Translations under genes and position numbers: made by a program
Part shown: piece by piece, positions 9,785 through 17,108 of the stretch
How the letters are laid out: every line of letters begins with the position of its first letter
How positions within the stretch are numbered: the first letter of the stretch is position 1
The notes under the pieces: generated by a model
Databases searched by the model: none
What the model saw: only the letters and a program-made list of their open reading frames with translations
Told to the model about the DNA's origin: nothing
Origin: Planctomycetota bacterium
GTDB lineage: Bacteria; Planctomycetota; Phycisphaerae; Phycisphaerales; UBA1924
NCBI GenBank assembly: GCA_017303555.1
Contig: JAFLCN010000002.1
Coordinates: 186,001-250,000, forward strand
Direction: 5' to 3'
DNA length: 64,000 nt

Positions 9785-9805
9785 CCCCCTCCCCGAGGGA
9801 GGGGG
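9785..9805. repeat. CCCCCTCCC/GGGAGGGGG hairpin, dispersed copy 2
   Basis: A 9-bp perfect inverted repeat with a CGA loop, followed by a G-rich run, 12 bases after the dipeptidase stop. It closely resembles the unit at 1360-1379. The lack of a T-run argues against a simple terminator. Confidence 0.5.
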
Positions 9806-9866
9806 GTGGGGGTGGGCGGGAATGGGTCCGAACTTGGACGCCGTTCCCGTTCAACCCGAACCTTGC

Positions 9867-9894
9867 CGTGCGAGCCCGCGCGCAGCGAAGGTGC
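9867..9894 (+). repeat. REP-like element a (forward)
   Basis: Contains GAGCCCGCGCGCAGCGAAGG, one base different from the core found at 10811-10830. It forms a convergent pair with element b about 100 bases away. Confidence 0.7.
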
Positions 9895-9992
9895 TTGTGC
9901 TGCAATCTCGCTGCACCCTTCGAAAAGTCCGAAGGCCTCCGTCGGCGCAAGTTCCCGGTTCGTTCGAAGTTCCCCTCCTCACCCGCGCATCT

Positions 9993-10022
9993 GCCACTTC
10001 GCTGCGCTCGGGCTCGTACGGC
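9993..10022 (-). repeat. REP-like element b (inverted)
   Basis: Contains CTTCGCTGCGCTCGGGCTC, the exact reverse complement of the core in element c, then GTACGGCAA and CTCGAACGTT. The same right flank occurs next to element d. It ends 35 bases from the transposase stop codon. Confidence 0.75.
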
Positions 10023-10057
10023 AAGCTCTCGAACGTTTCGAACGACCGGCCCGAGCC

Positions 10058-10708
10058 TCAGCCTTCTTTCTTCTCCTTCTGCGGGGTCCCGTGCCTTCCT
10101 TCCGCGGCTCGACGTTTCGCCTTCGCTTCATCCTCTGCGCGTTTGCGTTCCGCTCGCTTCTCTTCAAGGAACTGCCGCGTCATCCGCCTTTGCTCTTCCA
10201 GCCATTCCTTCTTCTTGCCCGATTGCCAGTCATTCACGTACGCGATCGCCCCGTACAAGCCCGCGGCATGATTGATCCACCGCGTGCTTCCATGCTCGGC
10301 CCAGACATCCGGGTCTTCCCCCACGAGGCCCGCCAGCCCAAGGTCCTTCGTGACCATTGACTTGAACGCCGCCATCGCATCCTCCGGCGAGACTTTCGAT
10401 CGGCAATCAACGACAACATGCACATGCGTGCTCCGGACGTTCGCCGCAAGAATCTTCCAGCCTTCTTTGTCCGCGACAGCGTAAAGCGCCGGATCGGCAA
10501 TCCGGCACATCTCACTCGTCAACGCAAACGGAGCCGATCGCATGAGCTTTCGTTCCGCCTCGACGCGTCTTGCATCCGGCGGGAGATAGGCCGTGCCGCG
10601 AAGGTTGTGCTCGCGATCGACCGAACCGCGATCATCGCCGTGCAGCCGCTGGCCGTAGCAGGCCCAGGTGAGGAAGTACGCAAGCGGCGGCGAATATGCC
10701 CGTGACAT
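10058..10708 (-). CDS. REP-associated tyrosine transposase (RAYT), IS200-like
   Basis: 216 aa single-domain Y1 HUH transposase-like protein. The HUH metal site is STHVHVVVD (His95 and His97). The likely nucleophile is Tyr157 in YVNDWQSGKK, the usual Y-x-x-x-Q spacing of the family. The C-terminal 45 residues are highly charged Lys/Glu/Arg. The start at MSRAYSPPLAYFLTW is chosen because upstream codons run through the repeat region. Two pairs of inverted repeats flank the gene on both sides (9867-10022 and 10803-10960). This is the arrangement of RAYTs, single-copy domesticated relatives of IS200/IS605 transposases that act on REP palindromes. Intactness of the motifs suggests it may still be active. 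Confidence 0.88.
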   Translation of the reverse strand: MSRAYSPPLAYFLTWACYGQRLHGDDRGSVDREHNLRGTAYLPPDARRVEAERKLMRSAPFALTSEMCRIADPALYAVADKEGWKILAANVRSTHVHVVVDCRSKVSPEDAMAAFKSMVTKDLGLAGLVGEDPDVWAEHGSTRWINHAAGLYGAIAYVNDWQSGKKKEWLEEQRRMTRQFLEEKRAERKRAEDEAKAKRRAAEGRHGTPQKEKKEG

Positions 10709-10802
10709 GAGGGCGAGCGTATCAGGAATGAGTGAAACGCTGGCCCGATCGGCGCCGGAACAGTGATCCGAATGCGCATCGCGTACGCGAACGCCGGCGA
10801 CG

Positions 10803-10833
10803 TGCCGTACGAGCCCGAGCGCAGCGAAGGTGC
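10803..10833 (+). repeat. REP-like element c (forward)
   Basis: Core GAGCCCGAGCGCAGCGAAGG at 10811-10830, preceded by TGCCGTAC and followed by TGC. It lies about 95 bases upstream of the transposase start and is convergent with element d. Confidence 0.75.
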
Positions 10834-10936
10834 CGATGCACGCAGAGCCGAAGCGAGCATGCGGAACTCTGAAAGCCCGCTCCCGACGGCTTTTCTCGAA
10901 CTTTCGAGACCGCTTCAACTTCTCCGCATCCGCCCG

Positions 10937-10960
10937 ACACTTCGCTCGGGCTCGTACGGC
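10937..10960 (-). repeat. REP-like element d (inverted, 4-base deletion)
   Basis: CACTTCGCTCGGGCTCGTACGGC: the element b sequence with one GCTG/TGCG unit missing, followed by the same AACG..CTCGAACGTT flank. With c it forms an inverted pair about 103 bases apart. The 310-base gap 10709-11018 otherwise shows nothing. Confidence 0.7.
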
Positions 10961-11018
10961 AACGCCTCGAACGTTCCCGCGACCGCTTCGCGCCCGGCCC
11001 GCGCTAGTGCCTCTGCCT

Positions 11019-11834
11019 TCATGTCCCCGGCTTCGGATACCGATGTCCCCATCCGATCCACGAGCGATCGTCTTTGGTTGAGCCGTACTTATCCTGCTCG
11101 GTATATGCGGCACGGCGGGTGATATTCCGGATGCTCAAGTCGCCGAAGAGATAATTGTTCGCCCCGTCGAGCGCGTTGACGTCCGCCGGAGTATCGGGCG
11201 AGAACTTCGCCGGGCCGTGTCGCGGCCGCTCGTCGTAGCAGTCCATCGCCCACACCATCGCATCCACGTGCGGGATATCGGTCATCCGCCGGCCCGCGAC
11301 GCCCGTGATGTTTCCGTTCGCGGCCTTCGCGACCGCGGAGTCGTTGAACCAGTAATACGTCCAGGTCTTGGTCTCTGGCCTCAGATTGGCGAACGACGGC
11401 GCCGGCCACACAAAGTAGCGGAGGAAGCGCTGCAACCCGAGCGCAACGATGGGATCGCGCACATCGGAGTTGGTGTTCCGTGCCGACGGGCAGGTGAACG
11501 GCGCGTTCCCGGCTTGATTCAAGTACGGCTGCAGCGCGAAGACGGTATTGATCTGGAACAGCATGCCCTTGTCCGAAGGAAAGCTCGGATCGGGCGGGGT
11601 GCGGAGATCCAGCCAGCGCGGAACCTTCTGCTCATCCAGGTAGCCCTGCGTCGCGATCCCCAACTGCCGAAGATTGTTCACGCAAAGAATATCGCGAGCC
11701 CGCTGGCGTGCCTTGCCGAGTGCGGGGAGCAGGATCCCGATCAAGAGCGCGATGATCGCGATGACGATCAGAAGCTCGATGAGAGTGAAAGCTCGGATAG
11801 ACCGCTTCGGAATTTGAGACACCCGCTTCATCAC
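11019..11834 (-). CDS. Pseudopilin-like protein (third gene of trio)
   Basis: 271 aa. The N-terminal leader [15 protein letters not shown] is followed by [20 protein letters not shown], a prepilin-type helix, then the [20 protein letters not shown] amphipathic stretch shared with the paralogue at 12249. The leader residue before Phe is Ala rather than the usual Gly, so processing by prepilin peptidase is less certain. The C-terminal part has [13 protein letters not shown], matching [13 protein letters not shown] of the upstream paralogue, and both end with a WGH motif near the C-terminus. Its start overlaps the stop of the small membrane protein gene by 4 bases (ATGA), so the two are translationally coupled. 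Last gene of the run that starts with GH94. Confidence 0.82.
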   Translation of the reverse strand: MMKRVSQIPKRSIRAFTLIELLIVIAIIALLIGILLPALGKARQRARDILCVNNLRQLGIATQGYLDEQKVPRWLDLRTPPDPSFPSDKGMLFQINTVFALQPYLNQAGNAPFTCPSARNTNSDVRDPIVALGLQRFLRYFVWPAPSFANLRPETKTWTYYWFNDSAVAKAANGNITGVAGRRMTDIPHVDAMVWAMDCYDERPRHGPAKFSPDTPADVNALDGANNYLFGDLSIRNITRRAAYTEQDKYGSTKDDRSWIGWGHRYPKPGT

Positions 11835-12238
11835 TTATCCTGCTTCGGACTTGAATTCGCTGCTGGCGGTGCGCCAAAGGGTGAATTTTGCCGCGCCCAG
11901 TCTCGCTCGGAGTTGAGGCGATTTACAACTTCGTCCCACTCGCGCTTTGCGACGAGAACCCCGGTCCGCTTTCCTGTCTTCGGGTTCAGAATCCCTTTGT
12001 CCGTTGAGAGCGTCCCCGGTATTTCGCGAACTTGTCGCTCGAAGTCACCTCGCGTGAACTGAACCTCTTCATCCGTGTCGGTAAATCGCACTGTGACGGA
12101 CTCTGAGAGGCGCGACAGGTCGTAGGTTGATCGAGACACAACGCTTCGCCAAAAGAAGAACAGCGCGATGAGAACGGCGAGTCCGGCTGCCGTCCAGCCC
12201 ACGGCGGGTTTCGCCAGTAATTCTCGAATCGAACCCAT
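11831..12238 (-). CDS. Small membrane protein with NPKTGK motif
   Basis: 135 aa, unknown function. One transmembrane helix near the N-terminus (about residues 14-34, [20 protein letters not shown]) and a soluble domain with [14 protein letters not shown] (Asn85 to Lys90). The same NPKTGK motif is in the membrane protein at 7726-8253, also next to a pseudopilin, though this one lacks the CxxC pair. It lies 10 bases after the upstream pseudopilin stop and overlaps the downstream pseudopilin start by 4 bases. The start at [10 protein letters not shown] is preferred because the longer frame would overlap the upstream gene. Probably an inner-membrane partner of the flanking pseudopilins. Confidence 0.78.
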   Translation of the reverse strand: MGSIRELLAKPAVGWTAAGLAVLIALFFFWRSVVSRSTYDLSRLSESVTVRFTDTDEEVQFTRGDFERQVREIPGTLSTDKGILNPKTGKRTGVLVAKREWDEVVNRLNSERDWARQNSPFGAPPAANSSPKQDK

Positions 12239-12248
12239 AAACGCTCCG

Positions 12249-13109
12249 TTAAGGTTGCTTATCCGGCGGCAGAAGGTCGAACGCGTGGCCCCAGTTGAAA
12301 AACTTGGCCGGAATTCCGAGCGGGTCGGGAGAACCGTTGTCCCCGTACTGCGCAATATCGATTGTCTTGATCGATTGGTCGCCGAACAGGAAGTTGTTTC
12401 GCCCTCGAGTTGCGGCAGCTCCGTATGCGCCGGGACCCTCTAGTTTTAGCGTTTGTTTCGACTGGTGGCGCGGAAACTCGTCAAATGCATCCGTGGCCCA
12501 AACGATAAATTGGGGAAAGCGAAGCTCGTTCATGTTGCGTCTAGACATGCCGCCAACAATTTTCCCCGCGGAGTTCTTTTTGATCACGGAGTCGTTAAAG
12601 TAAAACTCCGACCAGGTTTTTACGCCTTTCGTCGCTGCGCTCAGAAAATCCTGATCGGGCCCGAGCACAAATATGCGAGAGCCGATCTGTTGCAGCTTGA
12701 GGGTTTCTGTTGCACGGACGCTCGAAAAGCCCTTCGCCGCGGGGCAAGAAAAAGCGACGCTTCCGCTGTTATTCAAATATTCCTGAAGAGCGATATTCGG
12801 GTTGACATGATACTTCGGCTGATTGACGTTCGATGACTCGGAAGTGATTTTGGTTTTCGGATCCATGTACATGTCGAACCATGTTGGTCGCTTCTGGTTG
12901 TCGAAGTACATTTGCGACGCAAGTCCGACTTGGCGAAGGTTCGCTTGACACAGCACGAGCCAAGCTGTGCGTCGCGCCTCCCCCAAACTTGGAAGCAGAA
13001 TTCCGATCAGCATCGCGATGATCGCAATGACAACGAGCAATTCGATCAACGTAAATCCGACCCGCGCTCGGATCGAACGCTTTGAATGTTGACTGGATTT
13101 CCCGTCCAT
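12249..13109 (-). CDS. Pseudopilin-like protein (first gene of trio)
   Basis: 286 aa. A basic leader ending ARVG is followed by [20 protein letters not shown], a prepilin cleavage/methylation signature. The soluble domain shares with the protein at 11019 the LRQ.GLA.Q.Y.D.QK.P.W block after the helix, a central FSCPAAKG block, and the C-terminal [13 protein letters not shown] and NWGH blocks. These are paralogues, more closely related to each other than to the pseudopilin at 6549. AGGAG sits 8-9 bases upstream of the ATG. The gene begins 60 bases after the GH94 stop on the same strand with no T-run terminator between, so cotranscription with the phosphorylase is likely. Confidence 0.84.
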   Translation of the reverse strand: MDGKSSQHSKRSIRARVGFTLIELLVVIAIIAMLIGILLPSLGEARRTAWLVLCQANLRQVGLASQMYFDNQKRPTWFDMYMDPKTKITSESSNVNQPKYHVNPNIALQEYLNNSGSVAFSCPAAKGFSSVRATETLKLQQIGSRIFVLGPDQDFLSAATKGVKTWSEFYFNDSVIKKNSAGKIVGGMSRRNMNELRFPQFIVWATDAFDEFPRHQSKQTLKLEGPGAYGAAATRGRNNFLFGDQSIKTIDIAQYGDNGSPDPLGIPAKFFNWGHAFDLLPPDKQP

Positions 13110-13168
13110 GCCATCGACTCCTGTGTCTCGCGGTTCTTCGCCCGAACGGGCTCACCGCGTCGATCCGC

Positions 13169-15748
13169 TCAACTTCGCTGCGGTGCCGCCTTCGGCATCG
13201 CTCCTGTGGGCTTGGCTTCTGCCGCGCCCGCCCCGGCCTTTCCGCTGGAATCAGCGGCATCGGTCCATGAGACATATACGTCCAATATGTCGTCCCGGCC
13301 CAACGTTTTCAGCAACGTTTCAGTCAGTATTCCTCCCGGAATCGCCTGACCCGATCCGACAACACCGGCGGAACCTGCTCGAACCACCGCCGGTTTCCCG
13401 GCGTCGAACCCGCGGCTATCAAACCGCACGCGAACCTTCTTGCCTCGCCATGTCCGCACCGCATCGACCGTTCCAAACTCGACCGGCGGGACAGGGTCGA
13501 TCAGCAATCCGGCTTCGCCAGTCTTTGTGAAGACCGGGCGGATTCCCAGGATCCATTCGAGGCTCACGCGGTTCAACCACGCGGCAGAGCCCGTGTACCA
13601 CGTCCAGCCGGCTCGTCCCGGCTTATCCGAGAGCGGTCCATCCACGTTGCCGGGCGTCACGTACGGCTCGGCAAAGTAGCTATCGGCGTTCTGCCCGCGC
13701 GTGGGGGGCGAGATGCTCTTCCAGATTCGGGCGACACTGTCCACATCGCGCCGCTTGCATGCCGCGGCAAGGGCCCACGTAGCAGCATGCATGTACACGC
13801 CACCATTCTCGCGGCTCCCCGGGCTGTAACGCGTGACGTAGCCGATCGTCGGATCGGGAATGGTGTACGCGGGCGAGAGCAGCAGGGGACCGTACGGACT
13901 GAGCAGATTCTTCTTGACGCTTTCCCAGGCTGTCGATGCCCGATCTTCCGGCGCGATATCGCTCAGGATCGACCAGGTCTGGGCGTTGAGATGGATCTTG
14001 CCTTCGGGGCTCTGCGAGCTGCCGATCCATTCGCCACTGTCCTTGGTGCCGTACTTGTACCACGCGCCGTCCCACGCGTGAGCGTTCACGGCCTTGACGT
14101 AGTCTTCGCGCTTCGCGCGGTATCGCTTCGCGGCATCGGCATCGCCGTTGCGCTCGACGACCGTTGCGAAGTTCTGAAGCACCTCGCACAGGAACATGGC
14201 GAGCCAGACCGATTCGCCCTTCTCGTCGATGCCCATCGCCGAGAGGCCGTCGTTCCAGTCGCACGAGCCGATGAACGGGATGCCCCCACCCTCCCGCTCG
14301 CTCGTGCGCTTGAACGTGCGCTCGATCGAACGCTTGCAGTGATCAAGCACAGTCGCCTTCGCCTGCGGATCATCCACGAACGGCGCGGTCTCGTTCAGAA
14401 TCGAATCGTCGCCGGTTTCGCGGATGTAGTTGCCCACAAGGAACGGCAGCCAGAGATAGTCATCGCTGCACGCCGTGTGATTGCCGAAATCGGCGAGCGC
14501 GTGCCACCAGTGATAGACCGAGCCGTCCTTGAACTGACGCTCCGCGTGCAGCATGATCTGGCGCTTGGTTCCCTTGGGATCAAGCGGCAGCCACACCTGG
14601 CTGTCCTGCAACTGATCTCGGAAACCGAACGCGCCCGACTGCTGGTAATAGCCCGTGCGGCCCCACATGCGGCCGGAGAGCGCCTGATACGGAAGCCAGT
14701 GGTTGTTCAGCAGGTCGAAGTCGGCACGATCCGACTTCACCGTCGTTGCACCGAGCAGGTTCTTCCAGAATTCGTGAGCGCGCCGGGGCGTATCCCACGC
14801 CACCTTTTCGTCGCTGTACTTGTCAACGTTGGCGAGGCAAGCCTTCTTGTCGGCGCCGATCGTGACGACAAAGTGCAGCTTGACCGTTGCGCCCGGCGCG
14901 ATCGAGAGATCGCCGCCGAGGGCCGCCGCGGCATCGCCGAAGCGGCCGAAGCCCGCTTGACGCAAACCGGCGATATCGCGAACCGTCATCGCCTTCGGGC
15001 TTGCCGTTGCGCCGTACTTCCCGAGGAACATCTGTTTGTCGGCGACCGCAAGAGGTCGATCAAACTGCGCGCCGGCAACACTGTGCGCCGCGACATAGGG
15101 CCACGGCACGTTCCAGTGTTCGCGCTCGGTCTTCGGGCGAATGTCCCACATGTTCTTGGTGGAGACGATCGCGCGGCGTGCCGCGGTCTCATCGAACGAA
15201 ACATCGAAGAACAGGCGATGGAACTCTCGCTTGACGTCGGGGGCAACGCCGCAGGTCCACTCAAAGAACGATGCGACGCGCAGGCTGCGGGCCTTGCGGG
15301 TTGTGTTGGTCAGTTCCACGCACCAGACTTCGACATGATCCTTCGGATCAACCGTCAACGTCCAATTCGCGCGAATGCCCGAACGAAGCGTGTGGAACGT
15401 GCTGCTGCCGAGCGCGTGCGTGCAGGAGAATTCGTCGTACGAGCGCCGGCACGGAGCGGGCGCGAGCGACCAGACATCGGGCGCATCGAGCGGAGCATCG
15501 AGGTCCGCGATGTAGAGGAACTTTCCGTAGCAATCGCGAACGAGGTCCATCTCCCAGCGCGTCAGCACGTTGTGCTGCGCATCATCAAACCAGGAGAAGC
15601 CGCCACCGTTCTGGCTGATGACCAGCCCGTAGCGCCCGTTGCAGATCACGTTCACCCACGGCATGGGGGTGTCGTGATCCGTGATCACAAAGGAAGAGCC
15701 TGAAGGATGGGCGTTGTCGAAATGTCCGAATCGGCTGGAGAGCATCAT
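13169..15748 (-). CDS. GH94-family glycoside phosphorylase
   Basis: 859 aa, no signal peptide, therefore cytoplasmic. It resembles cellobiose/chitobiose phosphorylases, inverting enzymes that split a beta-glucoside with phosphate to yield a sugar 1-phosphate. The N-terminal beta-sandwich (about 1-270, starting FGHFDNAHPSGSSFVITD) is followed by a helical linker and the (alpha/alpha)6 barrel. The general acid is expected at Asp497 in GSCDWNDGLS, and NGGVYMHAATWALAAACK is the conserved later helix. Size fits the cellobiose/chitobiose/laminaribiose branch (about 800 aa) better than beta-1,2-oligoglucan phosphorylases (about 1100 aa), but the exact linkage cannot be read. The ATG at 15748 (MM) sits just downstream of a perfect LacI-type operator. 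Confidence 0.92.
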   Translation of the reverse strand: MMLSSRFGHFDNAHPSGSSFVITDHDTPMPWVNVICNGRYGLVISQNGGGFSWFDDAQHNVLTRWEMDLVRDCYGKFLYIADLDAPLDAPDVWSLAPAPCRRSYDEFSCTHALGSSTFHTLRSGIRANWTLTVDPKDHVEVWCVELTNTTRKARSLRVASFFEWTCGVAPDVKREFHRLFFDVSFDETAARRAIVSTKNMWDIRPKTEREHWNVPWPYVAAHSVAGAQFDRPLAVADKQMFLGKYGATASPKAMTVRDIAGLRQAGFGRFGDAAAALGGDLSIAPGATVKLHFVVTIGADKKACLANVDKYSDEKVAWDTPRRAHEFWKNLLGATTVKSDRADFDLLNNHWLPYQALSGRMWGRTGYYQQSGAFGFRDQLQDSQVWLPLDPKGTKRQIMLHAERQFKDGSVYHWWHALADFGNHTACSDDYLWLPFLVGNYIRETGDDSILNETAPFVDDPQAKATVLDHCKRSIERTFKRTSEREGGGIPFIGSCDWNDGLSAMGIDEKGESVWLAMFLCEVLQNFATVVERNGDADAAKRYRAKREDYVKAVNAHAWDGAWYKYGTKDSGEWIGSSQSPEGKIHLNAQTWSILSDIAPEDRASTAWESVKKNLLSPYGPLLLSPAYTIPDPTIGYVTRYSPGSRENGGVYMHAATWALAAACKRRDVDSVARIWKSISPPTRGQNADSYFAEPYVTPGNVDGPLSDKPGRAGWTWYTGSAAWLNRVSLEWILGIRPVFTKTGEAGLLIDPVPPVEFGTVDAVRTWRGKKVRVRFDSRGFDAGKPAVVRAGSAGVVGSGQAIPGGILTETLLKTLGRDDILDVYVSWTDAADSSGKAGAGAAEAKPTGAMPKAAPQRS

Positions 15749-15820
15749 GCAGCAACCCTGAGGATCCGCGGGGCGTGAAACACGCACTGAAACGCACGCA
15801 GAGCCGGATGGAAAAAGACC

Positions 15821-15836
15821 ATGTAAGCGCTTACAT
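15821..15836 (-). promoter_or_regulatory. LacI-type operator O1 upstream of GH94 gene
   Basis: Perfect 16-bp palindrome ATGTAAGCGCTTACAT. The inner TGTAAGCGCTTACA matches TGNAANCGNTTNCA at every fixed position. Reading toward GH94, a consensus TTGACA -35 box lies at 15863-15858, so the operator covers the expected -10/+1 area. It is 73 bases upstream of the start codon. Confidence 0.85.
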
Positions 15837-15857
15837 CGTGACACATCCGGAGGCACC

Positions 15858-15863
15858 TGTCAA
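15858..15863 (-). promoter_or_regulatory. TTGACA -35 element of the GH94 promoter
   Basis: Consensus sigma70-type -35 on the minus strand. The matching -10 at 17-18 bases (CACGAT or ACGATG) is poor, as expected for a regulated promoter. Confidence 0.5.
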
Positions 15864-15935
15864 GTCGCTCGGCAGCTTCTTTCGAGTTTTCCACAATTCG
15901 GACTTTGTCCATGCGGGTCCAATCGAAGGAGCGGG

Positions 15936-15975
15936 GCAAAAACGACCGGCCCGCGGCAAATGCCGCGGGCCGGGA
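15936..15975 (-). terminator. Terminator of CTERM protein gene
   Basis: A 12-13 bp GC stem, CCGGCCCGCGGC (15946-15957) with GCCGCGGGCCGG (15962-15973), followed on the minus strand by TCGTTTTT. It lies 65 bases after the stop at 16038 and isolates that gene from the GH94 promoter. Confidence 0.88.
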
Positions 15976-16037
15976 AAATGCACCTTCACATCCGAATGTT
16001 CACCGGGAGTGCCGGCGAGTTTCGAATGGAATCGGGC

Positions 16038-16856
16038 TTAGGCGCGACGACGACGCGCCGCGATGAGGCCGCCGAGGGCCAGGAGCGAAGCGCCAGCCGG
16101 GCTGGGAACGATCGCGATGTCGTAGTACTCGATGTCGTTGACCGTGCCGCCATCCACGAGCGGATTGCGGGTGTGCTGCCAGCGGAAGCCGATCGCGGAA
16201 CCATCGTTGAAGCCATTCGGATCGGCATCGAACGTGTTCACAACGGTCTTGGAGAAGCCGCTGGTCAGGTTGTCGAACTGGACGATGTAGGCGGCCAGAG
16301 CGCCCATCGCGCCCGGGGCGTAGTAGGTGTAGGACATGGAAAGCACATCGCCCTTCTGGAACGCGGGCGAGATCGCGCCCTCGGCGATAAGGCTGAACTT
16401 CTGGCCGGCGCCGCCGACGAACACGGTGCCGTTGCCGACGACGAAGATGCCGCCTTCATCGATCCAGCCGCCGCCGCGATCGTTGAAGAAGAAGAGGCCG
16501 CCTTCGGGCTGCTGCGGGAAGATCGGCCCGCCGTTGTCGATGTTCGAGTTGATCTTCATTTTGTAGGAGATCTTCCACGACTCGGCCTTCGCCATGCCGA
16601 GCTTGGAAGTGCCGCCGTCTTCGCTCAGATAGGCGAAGTGACGGTTGGCAAAGCCGGGGGTGTTGGGACCCATGTTCTCGGTGATGCGAGCATGGCTGGT
16701 CTGGTTGGGAGCGATGTCCGGGGTGATGGTCGAACCGGGGAAGTCGTTCCAGTTGCGGAGCTGCACGTTGAACGCGTTCGCGTTCGTCACGCCAGCCGAA
16801 GCGGTCGCCGCGGCGCCAGCAAGAGCAACAACAGCAAAGAGTCCACGAACTTTCAT
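16038..16856 (-). CDS. Exported CTERM protein, possibly glycan-binding
   Basis: 272 aa. The start at MKVRGLFAVVALAGAAATASA gives a typical signal peptide with AGGAG 8-12 bases upstream. The mature domain begins with FNVQLRNWNDFPGSTI and is rich in aromatic and glycine residues (beta-sandwich-like); it contains FFFNDRGGGWIDEGGIFV and no recognisable catalytic motif. It ends IVPSPAGASLLALGGLIAARRRRA, a PEP-CTERM-like tail (Pro-Ser-Pro, hydrophobic helix, Arg run). A LacI-type operator 91 bases upstream places it in the glucan regulon, so a role in binding substrate at the surface is a reasonable guess. It has its own terminator. Confidence 0.82.
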   Translation of the reverse strand: MKVRGLFAVVALAGAAATASAGVTNANAFNVQLRNWNDFPGSTITPDIAPNQTSHARITENMGPNTPGFANRHFAYLSEDGGTSKLGMAKAESWKISYKMKINSNIDNGGPIFPQQPEGGLFFFNDRGGGWIDEGGIFVVGNGTVFVGGAGQKFSLIAEGAISPAFQKGDVLSMSYTYYAPGAMGALAAYIVQFDNLTSGFSKTVVNTFDADPNGFNDGSAIGFRWQHTRNPLVDGGTVNDIEYYDIAIVPSPAGASLLALGGLIAARRRRA

Positions 16857-16946
16857 TCCAATTCTCCTCTCAAGAGCAGGGCCGTCGGTGTCCAAGTCGT
16901 TCCTCGCGAGTTCACCCGCGCCACGGCGGATGAGAGGCCGGATTCC

Positions 16947-16960
16947 TGTAACCGTTTTCA
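16947..16960 (-). promoter_or_regulatory. LacI-type operator O2 upstream of CTERM protein
   Basis: TGTAACCGTTTTCA matches TGNAANCGNTTNCA at all fixed positions. On the minus strand it is preceded by TTGCGT, 17 bases, then TACTTT, so it would sit just after a -10-like element. Confidence 0.72.
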
Positions 16961-17093
16961 GCCACGAAAAAGTACTAGGTTCCACGAGATCACGCAAGTC
17001 GAAAATGCCCGACAATGGCGTCAATGCCAGAAAAGTCGCGACAATCTGCGCTGATGTGCGTCTGATAACCCGTTTATTCGCCGGTATTTAGCA

Positions 17094-17108
17094 TGAAACA
17101 CTGTTTCA
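17094..17108. repeat. Perfect palindrome over the GH144-type gene stop
   Basis: TGAAACACTGTTTCA: 7-bp arms with a single central base, overlapping the stop codon of the glucanase gene. The central CG of the LacI sites is missing, so it is probably not the same operator. It could form a short mRNA 3' hairpin or bind another regulator. Confidence 0.4.

Noticed and set aside
9867..10022. CRISPR-like spacing of repeats
   Set aside because: Only two inverted copies per side, no regular direct repeats, no cas genes in the window.
11019..13109. Type II secretion or type IV pilus operon
   Set aside because: Only pseudopilin-like proteins and a small membrane protein are present; no ATPase, secretin or prepilin peptidase gene in the window.
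13787..15703. 638-codon open frame on the plus strand across the GH94 gene
   Set aside because: It lies entirely antisense to an unmistakable GH94 protein, has no domain resemblance, and is Arg/Ala/His-rich as expected for the reverse strand of GC-rich coding DNA.
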